Part shown: piece by piece, positions 1 to 8,843 of the stretch
Position numbering within the stretch: the stretch's first letter is position 1
Layout: each line of letters begins with the position of its first letter
The notes under the pieces: generated by a model
Database searches by the model: none
Told to the model about the DNA's origin: nothing
Seen by the model: only the letters and a program-made list of their open reading frames with translations
Origin: CAVVEQ01 sp963806635
Lineage (GTDB): Bacteria > Chloroflexota > Anaerolineae > Anaerolineales > Anaerolineaceae
Length of the DNA: 64,000 bases
NCBI GenBank assembly: GCA_963806635.1
Contig: CAWDZA010000015.1
Coordinates: 1,575,967 to 1,639,966 of the forward strand
Reading direction: 5' to 3'
Position numbers and translations under genes: made by a program

Positions 1-87
1 ATTCGGAGAGGTCAGTTCTGCGCACAACTGCATTGAGGACTAAAAAGAGCGCTGCAAAGAATAATCCCGCCCACCAGCAGGGATGCG

Positions 88-116
88 AGAGTGGCTCGCC
101 TGCTGCGAGCCACTCT
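88..116. other. 11-bp hairpin downstream of the Tad cluster
   Basis: Bases 88-98 are an exact inverted repeat of 106-116 with a 7-base loop. It lies about 45 bases past the stop of the minus-strand Thr-Pro repeat gene. There is no T-run on the minus strand, so it may be a weak terminator or an RNA-stability hairpin. The rest of 1-159 shows no gene I can defend; a short minus-strand frame there has a hydrophobic stretch but no start signal. Confidence 0.4.
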
Positions 117-159
117 GTTTGAATCGGGATTCTGCGGTGTTTCGATCATCCGCCCGGCA

Positions 160-790
160 TCAAGGCGTCCGGGTGCGGGTGGGTGTGTTGGTCTTGCACC
201 CGCCAAGCTCGATGGGCGTCTGACAGATGACGATCTGCGTCCTGGTCGGCGTCAGCGTGTTCGTCGGCGTCTGCGTTGGTGTGCGCGTGATCGTCGGTGT
301 CAGGGTGGTGGTGCTCGTAGGCGTGGACGTGATCGTGCGTGTGCTGGTGCGCGTTGGCGTCAGTGTGCGCGTCGGTGTAATAGTAAAGGTAAGAGTGATC
401 GTTCGCGTCAGCGTGACCGTGTAGGTGATCGTGGGCGTGTAGGTGTTCGTCACAGTCGGAGTATTCGTTCTGGTCGGCGTATTCGTGTTGGTAGGCGTAT
501 TTGTGCGCGTATTCGTCACCGTAAAGGTCAGGGTGATAGTCGGGGTTCGAGTGATCGTGCGCGTCTGCGTGATGGTTGGTGTATTGGTCCTCGTGCGGGT
601 AACAGTCGGCGTACGGGTAACCGTCGGAGTTCGGGTGACCGTTGGGGTATTTGTGATCGTGGGTGTCAGTGTTATCGTCCGTGTGCTCGTTGGTGTGCGG
701 GTGATGGTTGGTGTACGTGGTTGGAGTTGGTGTTCTCGTTATGGTAGGTGTCACCGTACGCGTGATGGTGCTGGTGGTGGTCGGGGTGGG
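160..790 (-). repeat. Low-complexity Thr-Pro coding repeat
   Basis: On the minus strand about 600 bases consist of degenerate 15-21 base units coding Thr-Pro-Thr-x-Thr. The plus strand therefore shows GTGT/CGTC-rich sequence with long spurious open frames. Such Thr-Pro linkers are common at the C-termini of secreted Chloroflexota proteins. A second, shorter example is in the CAP-LysM protein at 30.4 kb. Confidence 0.8.
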
Positions 791-2678
791 CGCGGTGATC
801 GAGAAGTGATCCACAATCACGCTGGATTTCTTGCGGTTATCCAGGTTGCGGGCCAGAACCACCAGGGTGTAATCACCATCCTGGATAAGACCGGCATTCA
901 CGCTGCCCTGCAGCCAGGTGTTCACCCAGGGGGTGCGGCTGTTGCAGCTCCCGCCGAAGATGCAGTACTGGCTGGTGTTGTCGCTGGACCAGCTCACCAG
1001 GTAACCGTTGGAATCGTACACATAGAAGTAGACGAACTCCGTCCCAGCCGGGTCGGTGCCATCGATGATCGCCCGGATCCAGAACGCGCTGGAGATCGGC
1101 GAGCTGTTGGAATATTGCAGGGTGATGTTCGGCCCTTCCCGCCCGGTCATCGACATCGAACAGGTGCGGGCGGTTTCCTCATCAGACCCGATCTTGTAGA
1201 CCAACCCGGCATTGAAATCGCTCGGCCAGTAATACATTTGGGCCTGGACTGGTGCCGGAGGCGTTACGGAAAGAGCCAGGGTCGGGTTGGCATTGAATGG
1301 GTATTGCCGGAAGTTGGGCGTCTGCCAGAAGGTGAATGGCGTGGAGTAGACCCATTTGAACCAGCCGGATTGCCCCGGGTAGACCCGGTAATTGGGCGTG
1401 GGCATGATGTGCGAGATCGGGTAGGTGGTCTCGTTGGCTGGGTCGTAGAGTTTGTTCGCGTTTGATTCCCAGGCATAGTAATCGAAGATATGCCCGCTCA
1501 TGGGGTCTTCGAACTCCGAATGCCAGCCGCCGTTGTAGTTCAGGCTGGCCGCGCTCAGCCAGACACTGTTGTCGGGGTCGTTGTTGCGCAGATAGGCTTC
1601 AACAGCATTCCCGCCGTTTTGGATGGTGAGCTGTTCGCCGGCATTTCCTGTTTGTGCTTCGGTATCATTAACGAACAATCCGCAATCCGGTGTGGGAGTG
1701 GGTGTGGCGGTCGTGGTAGAGGTGGCGGTGGGTGTCAGCGTTTCGGTTGGGGTCATCGTGGCCGGGGGCGGGGTAAAGGTCCAGGTGGGCAAAAAGGCCA
1801 TCCCGCCGGTCAGACCTGTGACGCGTGAGGTGCGGAACTTTTCAACGATTCCCTCGCGCATGGCTGTCAACCGCATGGTCGGCCACCAGGTGGAAAGGAA
1901 GGGTGTGATCAGGTTGTGCCGGTAGGTGAGTGTAACCCGCACCCGGTCGCCAGGTCCGCCGGCATCATCCACTGCACGCACCAGGTTCCAGCTTCCGATC
2001 TCCACTTCCTCGCAATGCTGCGGGAACAGGAAATCGTTCGGGTTGCCACCGCCCGGGATCGGGCTAAAGAAGAAATTGTTGGGCTGCAGGCCGAAGAGCA
2101 CTCCCTCATCCTGGATGACCCGGTTGGAGCAGGTGGTTACATTAAAGAAACCGGGCAGGCTTGGGTTGCCACGGTGATCCTGATGAAACAACCCGTCGTC
2201 TCAGGGTGGTAAAAGCGGCGGTGAGAAAATCTTCATAATTGCCGGAAACTGGGTCGTCCAGGTTATAGGCGATCCCCGTGGCGCCCTGCAGCGAAACATC
2301 CCGGATGGTCAGCAGACGGGCAAAATCCTGCAATGGGACCGAGATGTCATCAACCTGGTTGCCGATCGCATCTTCAATTACACAATCCGCTGATCCGTCT
2401 GTTTCCTCCGCAGCGGTCAATCCCAGGTCAGCAGTCAAGGCGTTCACCGCCGCTGTGCAGTATTGCGAATCATAATTCCCGGTGACCGCATAGCGCACGC
2501 CGAACCTGGCCCCGTTTTCGATTGCAAGCCAGGCCTGAAGAATGCGCCCGAACTCGATGATCCCGAAGACCAGCAGCAGGAGGATGGGCAGCGCGATGGC
2601 AAACTCCACCATCGATTGCCCGGGATTGCTCCTCAGGTGGCTCCTAAATCTGGAAAACTGCAGGGTTACTTTCTTCAT
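160..2678 (-). CDS. TadE-family protein with long Thr-Pro repeat stalk (two frameshifts)
   Basis: The N-terminus (about residues 15-50) has a basic leader, then Gly-Gln-Ser-Met-Val-Glu-Phe and a single hydrophobic helix, the TadE-like prepilin signature. A globular part with dispersed Cys follows, then a beta-rich domain, and from about base 790 down to 160 almost pure Thr-Pro-x-Thr repeats. The frame changes near base 2195 (the segment ending in Arg-Arg-Val-Val must shift to reach the Phe-His-Gln-Asp continuation) and again near base 715 inside the repeats, where the Thr-Pro pattern continues in another frame. TadE-like proteins are minor components of Tad pili or related secreted fibres. 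The repeat stalk suggests that this one projects outward or spans the envelope. It lies 5 bases after the von Willebrand gene, so it is the last gene of the three-gene operon. The single-base shifts look like sequencing errors or repeat slippage, since the protein sense is kept on both sides. Confidence 0.7.
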
Positions 2679-2683
2679 CAGGT

Positions 2684-4535
2684 TTACTCCGAGATTCGGG
2701 TGTAGATTCGGGAGGCAATATCCAGGAAGATGCCTTCCAATGCAGCGCCGGATGGCGCGTAGTAATACTGACCGCAGATACGCCGCGGACCAACCGTCTG
2801 GCAGGGATCGGTCTGCCGGTCGCCATCATCGCCCACGGCAGCCATGTAGCGCAGAAGCTGCTCGCCGATGGAAACATTGAATGGGTCGCTGGTATCACCG
2901 CCAGCCGCGCCAAGACCGATGGTGTAGATCGAGATCTCATTGCCGCCAGGTTCGTTCAAGTTCAGTGATTTGGTCAGCGCGGCGGTGTCGGTCATATCCA
3001 GGGCATAATCGAGTACACTGTAATCCCCGTTTATGGAGCTTGTTGTTCCGTTCCAAGCAGGTGCCCAAATAGAGCCGGGTGGGCAGGTCGTCGAAGCAGT
3101 ATCGATGCAGTGACGCGGGGTGAATTGATCATCAAAGCATTTGGAATTCCACCAACCCTGACCCATACCGCCGGTGCAGAAACCGTTGGGGTAATGCGAA
3201 TCAATGGTCGGGTCGGTATTGGTGGTGTCGCTCAGGTTGACCATACCATCCGAAAGGAACACGATCACCCACACCGAACCGGAGCGTCCAAACCCGCGCA
3301 GGATGTTGGATGCCACCCGGATGCCGCAGCCGGTGCAGGTGGAAAGTGGGGAGTTGGAATCCCCGGGAACAACGTTATCCCCGCTTCAGTATAAATTCCA
3401 TCGGCAGTCCATATCATAGGCATCATTCTTGTTCCAGGCATCGCAGGGAACTCCGCCCCAGCCCCAGTAATCGTGGGATTCATCCCATCGGTCAAATTCC
3501 CCGGGGTTATGTCCCGAAGGATCATTCACATCGCAGCACAGCGGGTGGGACACATTCTCCTGGCAGGTAGGCAGGGCATCGTCACGGTCCAACCCATCAC
3601 CATCGCGGTCTTCCGGGTTGACCGGATTGAACTCACCCGGGAACATCTTCCACTGCGGCCACATCAACGCGTAAGGCGCATCATTGTGCAGCGGAATGGC
3701 ATCGATCGCATCCGAAGCCTCTTCAAGGTGGGTCTCGGGGTTAATGGCACTGTTCTGCCCCAGGTTGAAGCGGGTAACTGCCTGGCTGTCAAAGGTCACG
3801 ATCCCCACCCGGTCATACCCGTCATAAAGATGCCCCAGCAGGGCATTGGCGGCATCTTTCGCCTGGAGAAGCGGCTGGCAGGAGTTTGTGGCGTTGCAGG
3901 ACGCGTCATAATTATCCACGTACGGGCAGTTCTCGCCGGCAGCCACATAGGACGCACAAAGCGATCCTAACGTGTCCGATGCCATCGATTCCGATGTATC
4001 GAACACCAGCACCATATCAACCGAGGCGGCTTCCGCGATCGCGTCCGTCTGCAGGGGGATATTGGAAAATCCGAGCATGTGCAGGAAATAAAGCGGCGCG
4101 TCCAGGGTGGCCTTCACCCAAACCAGTTTACGGGGTTGTTTGAGCAATCCTGTAACAGGATCAGGGACGTTGGTGATCGGGCAGCGGTTGTAGAAATCTG
4201 GAGCCACGCTGGCAAGGTCGTTATCCCGGAAGCCGTCAAAATCGGAATCGCACAGGCGGATATCGCAGCTGGACGTTGTTGGGATCGATATTCTGCAGCT
4301 TGAGGATTTCCACCGCGGAGTTGGTCATCTTTGGGATCACGTCCGCTTCGTGCCCCGGTTCCTGGCGCTTGAACTCGTTGGCGGCTGCCACTGCGGCTGA
4401 ATCGACCGCCCGTTTTAGCTGACCGTAGGTTACATAGAGAGAACCGGAATCAACCGCCAAACCAATAAAGAACACCAGCGCGAGCGCCGCGATTGCGAAA
4501 ATGACCAGCGTCTGACCTTTTTGGTTTGTTTTCAT
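2684..4535 (-). CDS. TadG-like von Willebrand factor A pilus-associated protein (frameshifted)
   Basis: The start ATG at 4535 begins Met-Lys-Thr-Asn-Gln-Lys-Gly-Gln-Thr, followed by one hydrophobic helix and the Ala-Val-Asp-Ser-Ala-Ala-Val-Ala-Ala-Ala motif of the TadG/TadE N-terminal (Flp-like) region. A von Willebrand A domain follows, with an intact metal-ion-dependent adhesion site Asp-Thr-Ser-Glu-Ser and a later Phe-Leu-Ser-Asp-Gly strand. The Cys- and Asp-rich middle resembles calcium- or disulfide-stabilised surface loops. The frame changes near 4260 (between Val-Gln-Leu-Arg and the Leu-Cys-Asp-Ser-Asp-Phe-Asp continuation) and near 3390, and the three parts join into one protein of about 615 residues. 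It starts 4 bases after the upstream TadE-like gene. Known relatives sit in Tad loci and may act as adhesive or structural partners of the pilus. Confidence 0.7.
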
Positions 4536-4539
4536 ATCA

Positions 4540-5331
4540 TTACGGTGACGGGCTCGGGGTTGGGGTTGGCGATCCGGGGGGAAGGGGCATGATCGTGTAG
4601 GCATGGATTTGGAAGGGGTTGGGAATGAATTGGGTGATCAGGGGCAGGTTCAGCACCTGGTTGTAACAATAAAAGAACTCGACCGCCACATAACCTTTCG
4701 CGTCGGGTACATTGGGACCGTAAGCCAGTAGCTGGTTGCTTACCGTCGTCGCGGTGTAGTGCGGGGAGCTGCGTACCACGTTGCCCTGGCAATCACGGGT
4801 CCAGTTATCTCCATCTGGACCTGAAGCGGCAGTGTAGTTATCGTGATTGGATAGCGCCCAGTAATTGCCATCTCCTGCCGGATCATCCAGTGGCCAGGCG
4901 TTGGTGACCTGGTTGTGGCTGATGGTGAAAACCGTCACCACCACGTCATCCATCGCCGGGTTGATAAGCATGAAAGGGTTCAGTCCGTTGCAGAAGTCCC
5001 CGTCCCAGCAGGAAGCGGAGCCAATGGTGGGTGAAAAAATGCAGGAGGTATCGTAGAAAAAGTTGAATTCATTAGGAGTGGAGCAGTTGTAATCACCTGG
5101 CGGGATGCCCCCACCCGCAACGATCTCCTTGATCTGCGGATCGCGCTGCGAGGCAAAACGGGCTGCCTCGCGGGTCAGGTCCAGCACATCCAGGTAGCGG
5201 CCAATGAAGAATACTACCTCCACCATGCCGATCAGCATGATCAGCAGCACAGGCAGGATCAGCGCCAGCTCCAGAAATGCCTGGCCGCGCTTGGGATCTT
5301 TCCTTGAGATTCGGAATCGGTTTAAATTCAT
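4540..5331 (-). CDS. TadE-like pilus assembly protein
   Basis: The 263-residue protein starts with a short basic segment, then Arg-Gly-Gln-Ala-Phe-Leu-Glu-Leu-Ala and a hydrophobic helix (about residues 15-40), the TadE/TadF signature. The C-terminal half has several Cys and ends in a Ser-Pro-Thr-Pro tail. I chose ATG 5331; a TTG three codons upstream is also possible. It is the first gene of the three-gene minus-strand cluster. No TadA ATPase, TadB/C or Flp pilin is visible in the window, so the machinery must be elsewhere or this set works as an accessory operon. Confidence 0.7.
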   Translation of the reverse strand: MNLNRFRISRKDPKRGQAFLELALILPVLLIMLIGMVEVVFFIGRYLDVLDLTREAARFASQRDPQIKEIVAGGGIPPGDYNCSTPNEFNFFYDTSCIFSPTIGSASCWDGDFCNGLNPFMLINPAMDDVVVTVFTISHNQVTNAWPLDDPAGDGNYWALSNHDNYTAASGPDGDNWTRDCQGNVVRSSPHYTATTVSNQLLAYGPNVPDAKGYVAVEFFYCYNQVLNLPLITQFIPNPFQIHAYTIMPLPPGSPTPTPSPSP

Positions 5332-5557
5332 GGCTCGCAACCTTTGCGCGCTTTTAATCCAAATCTAATTTACATCACCGGGAGGCGAAAGTCAACCAGT
5401 TGAAGGCAACTGTAAGCCAATTGTAATCCAAACTGAATGTCTTTGTAACCAAAATCGGACAAAACCACCCATATTTTTCACCGTAAAGGGTCCGCTGGTT
5501 TGATCACCAAAATATTTTCGTGTGGCTCATGTTGTTCATGGTCATTTTTCCCCACAC

Positions 5558-5601
5558 TTGACATTTCCTCTCAGGGATGAAATAATATAGAACATTATTT
5601 C
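5558..5601 (+). promoter_or_regulatory. Promoter with perfect palindrome over the -10 (LuxR-type gene)
   Basis: TTGACA at 5558-5563 is followed after 17 bases by AATAAT at 5581-5586. An exact 8-base inverted repeat, GAAATAAT at 5579-5586 and ATTATTTC at 5594-5601, overlaps the -10 and the probable start point. That placement suits a repressor operator, perhaps autoregulation by the small HTH protein that follows. The rest of the 5341-5557 gap is AT-rich with no other signal I can name. Confidence 0.55.
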
Positions 5602-5614
5602 TATCGGAGTTTTC

Positions 5615-6049
5615 ATGACCCGCATCATTATGATCCCGGACGATTCTTCCATCATCTATACCCGCTCCACCCTCGCACCGGAAACGATCGTTCGGTCGAT
5701 CAACTCCGACGGTGTCCAATCCAACCTGGAAGTGCTCGAATCCCTCACCCTCACCATCGACCCGGCAGCCATGCAGGCCAGCAGCATGGGTGATCTGGTA
5801 TTGATCTACTCCCGCCCGCTCTCATCTCCTGCCTCGGAAATAACCACCCCCTCCCGCGAGCTCACCTTCCGCCAGCAGCGTATCCTGGCTGATCTGTGCG
5901 AAGGGTTCACCCAAAAGGAGATCGCGCGGCGGGAAGGGATTTCCCTGCGTACAATAGGTGTGGAGGTGGCCACACTCAAGCAGGCAGTCCCAACTCTGGC
6001 CAGCCTTTGCCGAGGTGTCCGCCCTTTCCGGGGACTGGAAAATATTTGA
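5615..6049 (+). CDS. Small LuxR-type helix-turn-helix protein
   Basis: The protein has 144 residues. The C-terminal part (about 83-125) reads Leu-Thr-Phe-Arg-Gln-Gln-Arg-Ile-Leu, then Gly-Phe-Thr-Gln-Lys-Glu-Ile-Ala-Arg-Arg-Glu-Gly-Ile-Ser and Thr-Ile-Gly-Val-Glu-Val-Ala. This is the LuxR/GerE helix-turn-helix layout, with Lys-Glu-Ile-Ala as the hallmark. The N-terminal 80 residues contain no receiver domain that I recognise and no phospho-acceptor pattern. GGAG at 5606-5609 lies 5 bases before ATG 5615. The gene is divergent from the Tad operon, which it could control, and it ends inside the promoter of the FMN-riboswitch transcript, so it could also affect that. Target and signal are unknown. 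Confidence 0.65.
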   Translation: MTRIIMIPDDSSIIYTRSTLAPETIVRSINSDGVQSNLEVLESLTLTIDPAAMQASSMGDLVLIYSRPLSSPASEITTPSRELTFRQQRILADLCEGFTQKEIARREGISLRTIGVEVATLKQAVPTLASLCRGVRPFRGLENI

Positions 6050-6074
6050 CACTGCCCGCGGATTTGCTTATACT
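6046..6074 (+). promoter_or_regulatory. Sigma-70-type promoter of the riboflavin transporter operon
   Basis: TTGACA at 6046-6051 and TATACT at 6069-6074 are separated by 17 bases. The -35 overlaps the TGA stop of the upstream regulator gene (6047-6049). The start point would fall near 6081, just before the FMN aptamer. Confidence 0.75.
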
Positions 6075-6089
6075 AGTGGTGCAAACAAT

Positions 6090-6262
6090 CCTTCAGGGCA
6101 GGGTGAAATTCCCGACCGGTGGTCATAACCCACCAGCACTTAAAAAGTGCAGACCCGGCGAAATTCCGGGGTCGACGGTACAGTCCGGATAAAAGAAGGC
6201 TCATTAATCAAACCGAAAGGTTTGGTCATCTGCCCTGAGGTCGCTTGCCCAGGGTATTTTTT
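6090..6262 (+). ncRNA. FMN riboswitch (RFN element) with terminator and RBS-sequestering platform
   Basis: The conserved RFN core is plain: AGGGCAGGGTGAAATTCCCG at 6095-6114, then the GACCGGTGGT, the GGGGTCGACGGT segment and AGTCCGGAT near 6182-6190. The closing helix pairs CCTTC (6090-6094) with GAAGG (6195-6199). Bases 6230-6238 (CTGCCCTGA) are exactly complementary to aptamer bases 6093-6101 (TCAGGGCAG). The same downstream strand can instead pair with CCCAGGG at 6248-6254, followed by TATTTTTTT. Inference: with FMN bound, the aptamer holds its 5-prime strand, the terminator forms, and the AGGG that serves as Shine-Dalgarno is buried. Without FMN the 9-base anti-terminator forms and the transporter is made. 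Confidence 0.92.
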
Positions 6263-6263
6263 T

Positions 6264-7067
6264 ATGCGCGCCGCAGAAAACCAACCAAAAAGACCCTCCT
6301 TTCAGCAGGTCATCATTCGCAGAAGGATCTGGGTCCTGCTTCTATCCATTTTCCTCTTACTGGCAGGCTGGAGCCTGGCGGTTTCGATTTTCCGCCTGCC
6401 ATCCTTCATCCTTCCCTCTCCGGTGGAGGTCGCCGCCCGCACGTGGAAAGCCATTCTGGATGGCTCCCTTCTCTACCACGCCGCAGCCACCCTGCTGGAG
6501 GTGCTGTTGGGTATGGCTTTCGGGATCAGCGCTGCGCTGCTCCTGGGCTACGCCCTGGCAAAATCCCGCCTGTTGGAGAATATCCTCTCCCCCTACATCG
6601 TCGCCAGTCAGGCCATCCCCGTGGTTGCCATCGCCCCGCTGCTCATCATCTGGTTCGGTCCTGGGCTGGCTTCCAAAGTGTTGATCTGCGCCCTCATCGT
6701 CTTCTTCCCCGTGTTGGTCAACACGCTGGTGGGATTGCGCAGTGTGCCAGAGCACCTGCGCGATCTGATGCGTTCCATGCGCGCCAGCCGTCAGCAAACC
6801 CTACGCTACCTGGAGGTTCCCTCCGCCCTGCCGCTGGTTCTGGGGGGCTTGCGTATCGGTGCCACCCTGGCTGTGATCGGTTCGGTGGTTGGCGAGTTCG
6901 TCGGTTCCGACCGTGGACTTGGATTCCTGATCAATCTCGCGCGCGGTCAATATGATACCCCCCTGGTCTTCGGTACGGTTTTCACCCTCATTCTGCTGGC
7001 TCTCATTCTCTATGGACTGGTGGCCGCCCTGGAAAAACGCTACCTGAAATGGCAGCAGCCAAAATGA
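6264..7067 (+). CDS. ribX: Riboflavin ABC transporter permease (RibX-type)
   Basis: The 267-residue integral membrane protein is of the BPD_transp_1 family (SsuC/ThiX-like). It has a hydrophobic N-terminal helix after a basic start, about six transmembrane segments, and the EAA-type cytoplasmic loop around Glu-His-Leu-Arg-Asp-Leu-Met-Arg-Ser-Met-Arg-Ala. I chose ATG 6264 because the only SD-like AGGG (6251-6254) lies 9 bases upstream and the open frame further upstream runs through the riboswitch. It is the first gene after the FMN switch and is followed by the binding lipoprotein (16 bases) and the ATPase. FMN-riboswitch-linked transporters of this build in Chloroflexi are described as RibXY riboflavin importers. 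Substrate assignment here rests on the riboswitch and family, not on binding residues. Confidence 0.82.
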   Translation: MRAAENQPKRPSFQQVIIRRRIWVLLLSIFLLLAGWSLAVSIFRLPSFILPSPVEVAARTWKAILDGSLLYHAAATLLEVLLGMAFGISAALLLGYALAKSRLLENILSPYIVASQAIPVVAIAPLLIIWFGPGLASKVLICALIVFFPVLVNTLVGLRSVPEHLRDLMRSMRASRQQTLRYLEVPSALPLVLGGLRIGATLAVIGSVVGEFVGSDRGLGFLINLARGQYDTPLVFGTVFTLILLALILYGLVAALEKRYLKWQQPK

Positions 7068-7083
7068 TAAATTGGAGTTATTG

Positions 7084-8082
7084 ATGAAACGAACCTTTTT
7101 CGCCTTGATATTTCTTGTCTTTCTCGGCGCCTGCCAGGCACAGCCGGCTTCCTCGCCCTCAGCCGCCGCAGGCGGAACAGCTTCGCCGCTTACCCCCATT
7201 CGCCTGCCAGTGGGGTATATCCCCAACATTCAGTTCGCGCCGCTTTATGTTGCCATGGAGCAGGGCTTTTTCCGCGAGCAGGGATTGGATGTGACCCTGG
7301 ATTACAGCACCGAGCTCGATAGTGTTTCCCTGGTGGGCGCAGGCGAACTGCCTTTCGCCATAGCCTCGGGTGAGCAGGTGCTCCTTGGCCGCGATAAAGG
7401 TTTACCGCTGGTCTATACCCTGGCCTGGTACCAGGATTACCCGGTGGGTGTGGTCTCGCTCAAAGATGCCAGCATCACCACCCCTGCCGATCTTAAAGGA
7501 AAGCGGATTGGCATACCCATGCTCTCCGGCGCCAGCTACATTGGTCTGAACGCCCTTCTTACCTCCGCCGGACTCACCGAAAAGGATGTTTCCCTGGATG
7601 TGATCGGCTTCACCCAGTTGGAATCCCTGGTAAGCAAACGGGATGAAGCTGTGGTGGTCTACGCTGCCAACGAGCCTGTGCAGCTTGAGGCAAAGGGGTA
7701 CGCAACCAACCTGCTGCGTACTTCGGATTTCAACAACCTGGTTGGCAACGGTCTGGTCACCAACGAGGACCTGATCCGAAAAAACCCTGAGCTGGTGCGA
7801 AAAATGGCAACCGCCATTTTGCAGGGGATTTTATTCACGATCGATAATCCTGATCAAGCCTACTCGATCAGCCGCAAGTATGTTGAAAACCTGGGTGAGA
7901 ATGACCCTGTGCAGAAAATGGTGCTGGCCAAATCCATCGAAATGTGGAAAAGCGCAAAGCCCGGCTTTTCAAACCCCGCTGCCTGGGAGAATATGCAAAT
8001 AGTCCTGCTTGGCATGGGACTGCTTGAAAAACCGCTTGATCTTTCCTCTGCCTACACCAACGATTTTTGGCCGGGGAAATAA
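7084..8082 (+). CDS. ribY: Riboflavin-binding lipoprotein of ABC transporter (RibY-type, NMT1/THI5-like)
   Basis: The protein has 332 residues. A signal peptide ends in the lipobox Leu-Gly-Ala-Cys with Cys17 as the lipidation site, followed by an Ala/Ser-rich linker. The mature part is a type II periplasmic-binding fold of the NMT1/THI5-like family: Val-Gly-Tyr-Ile-Pro-Asn-Ile-Gln-Phe-Ala-Pro at the first strand and Lys-Gly-Lys-Arg-Ile-Gly-Ile-Pro near the hinge. ATG 7084 is preferred over the upstream TTG because GGAG at 7074-7077 lies 6 bases away. The stop overlaps the ATPase start (TAATG). In a cell with a single membrane it would be anchored outside and would deliver riboflavin to the permease. 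Hydroxymethylpyrimidine or another aromatic ligand is the family alternative, but the FMN switch argues for riboflavin. Confidence 0.8.
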   Translation: MKRTFFALIFLVFLGACQAQPASSPSAAAGGTASPLTPIRLPVGYIPNIQFAPLYVAMEQGFFREQGLDVTLDYSTELDSVSLVGAGELPFAIASGEQVLLGRDKGLPLVYTLAWYQDYPVGVVSLKDASITTPADLKGKRIGIPMLSGASYIGLNALLTSAGLTEKDVSLDVIGFTQLESLVSKRDEAVVVYAANEPVQLEAKGYATNLLRTSDFNNLVGNGLVTNEDLIRKNPELVRKMATAILQGILFTIDNPDQAYSISRKYVENLGENDPVQKMVLAKSIEMWKSAKPGFSNPAAWENMQIVLLGMGLLEKPLDLSSAYTNDFWPGK

Positions 8083-8843
8083 TGGAAATCCTGGCCGACG
8101 CGGTTCTTGAGGTACGCAATCTGGGGGTTTCCTTCCAGGATGACCAGGGTGAGCTGGAGACCCTCCAGGAAGCCAGCTTCTCCCTGGCTCCCCAGGAATT
8201 CGTCTGCCTCATCGGTCCTTCGGGCAGCGGCAAGACCACCCTCCTGCGTGTGCTGGCCGGCTTGCTCACCCCCACCTCCGGCGAGGTGATCTTCCATGGC
8301 GACCATCCCCCGCGGATCGGGCTTGTCTTTCAGCAGGCCAACCTGATGCCCTGGCGCAGCGCCCTGGCTAACATCACCCTGCCGCTGGAAATGCAGGGCG
8401 TGCCCAAGGCAGAGGCAGAGCGCAAAGCGTGCGAGTGGATCGAAATAACCGGGCTGGAGGGCTTTGAGAACGCCTGGCCAAAGGAACTTTCCGGCGGTAT
8501 GGCTCAGCGGGTGGCCATCGCCCGCGCCCTGATCCAATCTCCCGATCTGCTTCTCCTGGATGAACCGTTCGGCTCGCTGGACGCACTCACGCGCGAGAAT
8601 ATGGGCGATGAACTGCTGCGCATCTGGCAGCATGAACGTAAGACCGTTTTGATGGTCACCCACTCCATTTCGGAAGCCTTGCTTCTTTCAGACCGGGTGC
8701 TTGTTTTCTCCCCCCGCCCCGGGCGCATCCGCACCGAGCTGCTGGTCGATCTGCCCCGCCCGCGCTCGGAGGATGTCCGTTATTCCCCCCAGTTTATCGA
8801 TCTGGCCCGCTCCCTGCGCTCAGCCATCACCAGCGGCGATTAA
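8082..8843 (+). CDS. ABC transporter ATPase for riboflavin import
   Basis: The 253-residue nucleotide-binding subunit is of the SsuB/TauB type. Walker A Gly-Pro-Ser-Gly-Ser-Gly-Lys-Thr-Thr lies near residue 45, the Q-loop Val-Phe-Gln-Gln near 87, the signature Leu-Ser-Gly-Gly-Met near 140, Walker B Leu-Leu-Leu-Leu-Asp-Glu-Pro near 160, and the switch His in Val-Thr-His-Ser near 193. ATG 8082 shares its A with the stop of the binding-protein gene, so translation is probably coupled. It energises the riboflavin importer. The end overlaps the convergent holB by 4 bases, and no terminator is visible between them. Confidence 0.85.
   Translation: MEILADAVLEVRNLGVSFQDDQGELETLQEASFSLAPQEFVCLIGPSGSGKTTLLRVLAGLLTPTSGEVIFHGDHPPRIGLVFQQANLMPWRSALANITLPLEMQGVPKAEAERKACEWIEITGLEGFENAWPKELSGGMAQRVAIARALIQSPDLLLLDEPFGSLDALTRENMGDELLRIWQHERKTVLMVTHSISEALLLSDRVLVFSPRPGRIRTELLVDLPRPRSEDVRYSPQFIDLARSLRSAITSGD

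Noticed and set aside
12..206. 64-codon minus frame at the window edge with a hydrophobic stretch
   Set aside because: It overlaps the end of the Thr-Pro gene and a perfect hairpin, has no SD, and cannot be judged without the sequence to the left.
160..790. CRISPR-like array because of periodic short repeats
   Set aside because: Units are degenerate, in register with Thr-Pro codons, and have no unique spacers; no cas genes are near.
91..1465. Long plus-strand open frames opposite the Thr-Pro repeat
   Set aside because: They are the antisense of a low-complexity coding repeat (Val/Arg/Gly-rich, no SD, no domain).
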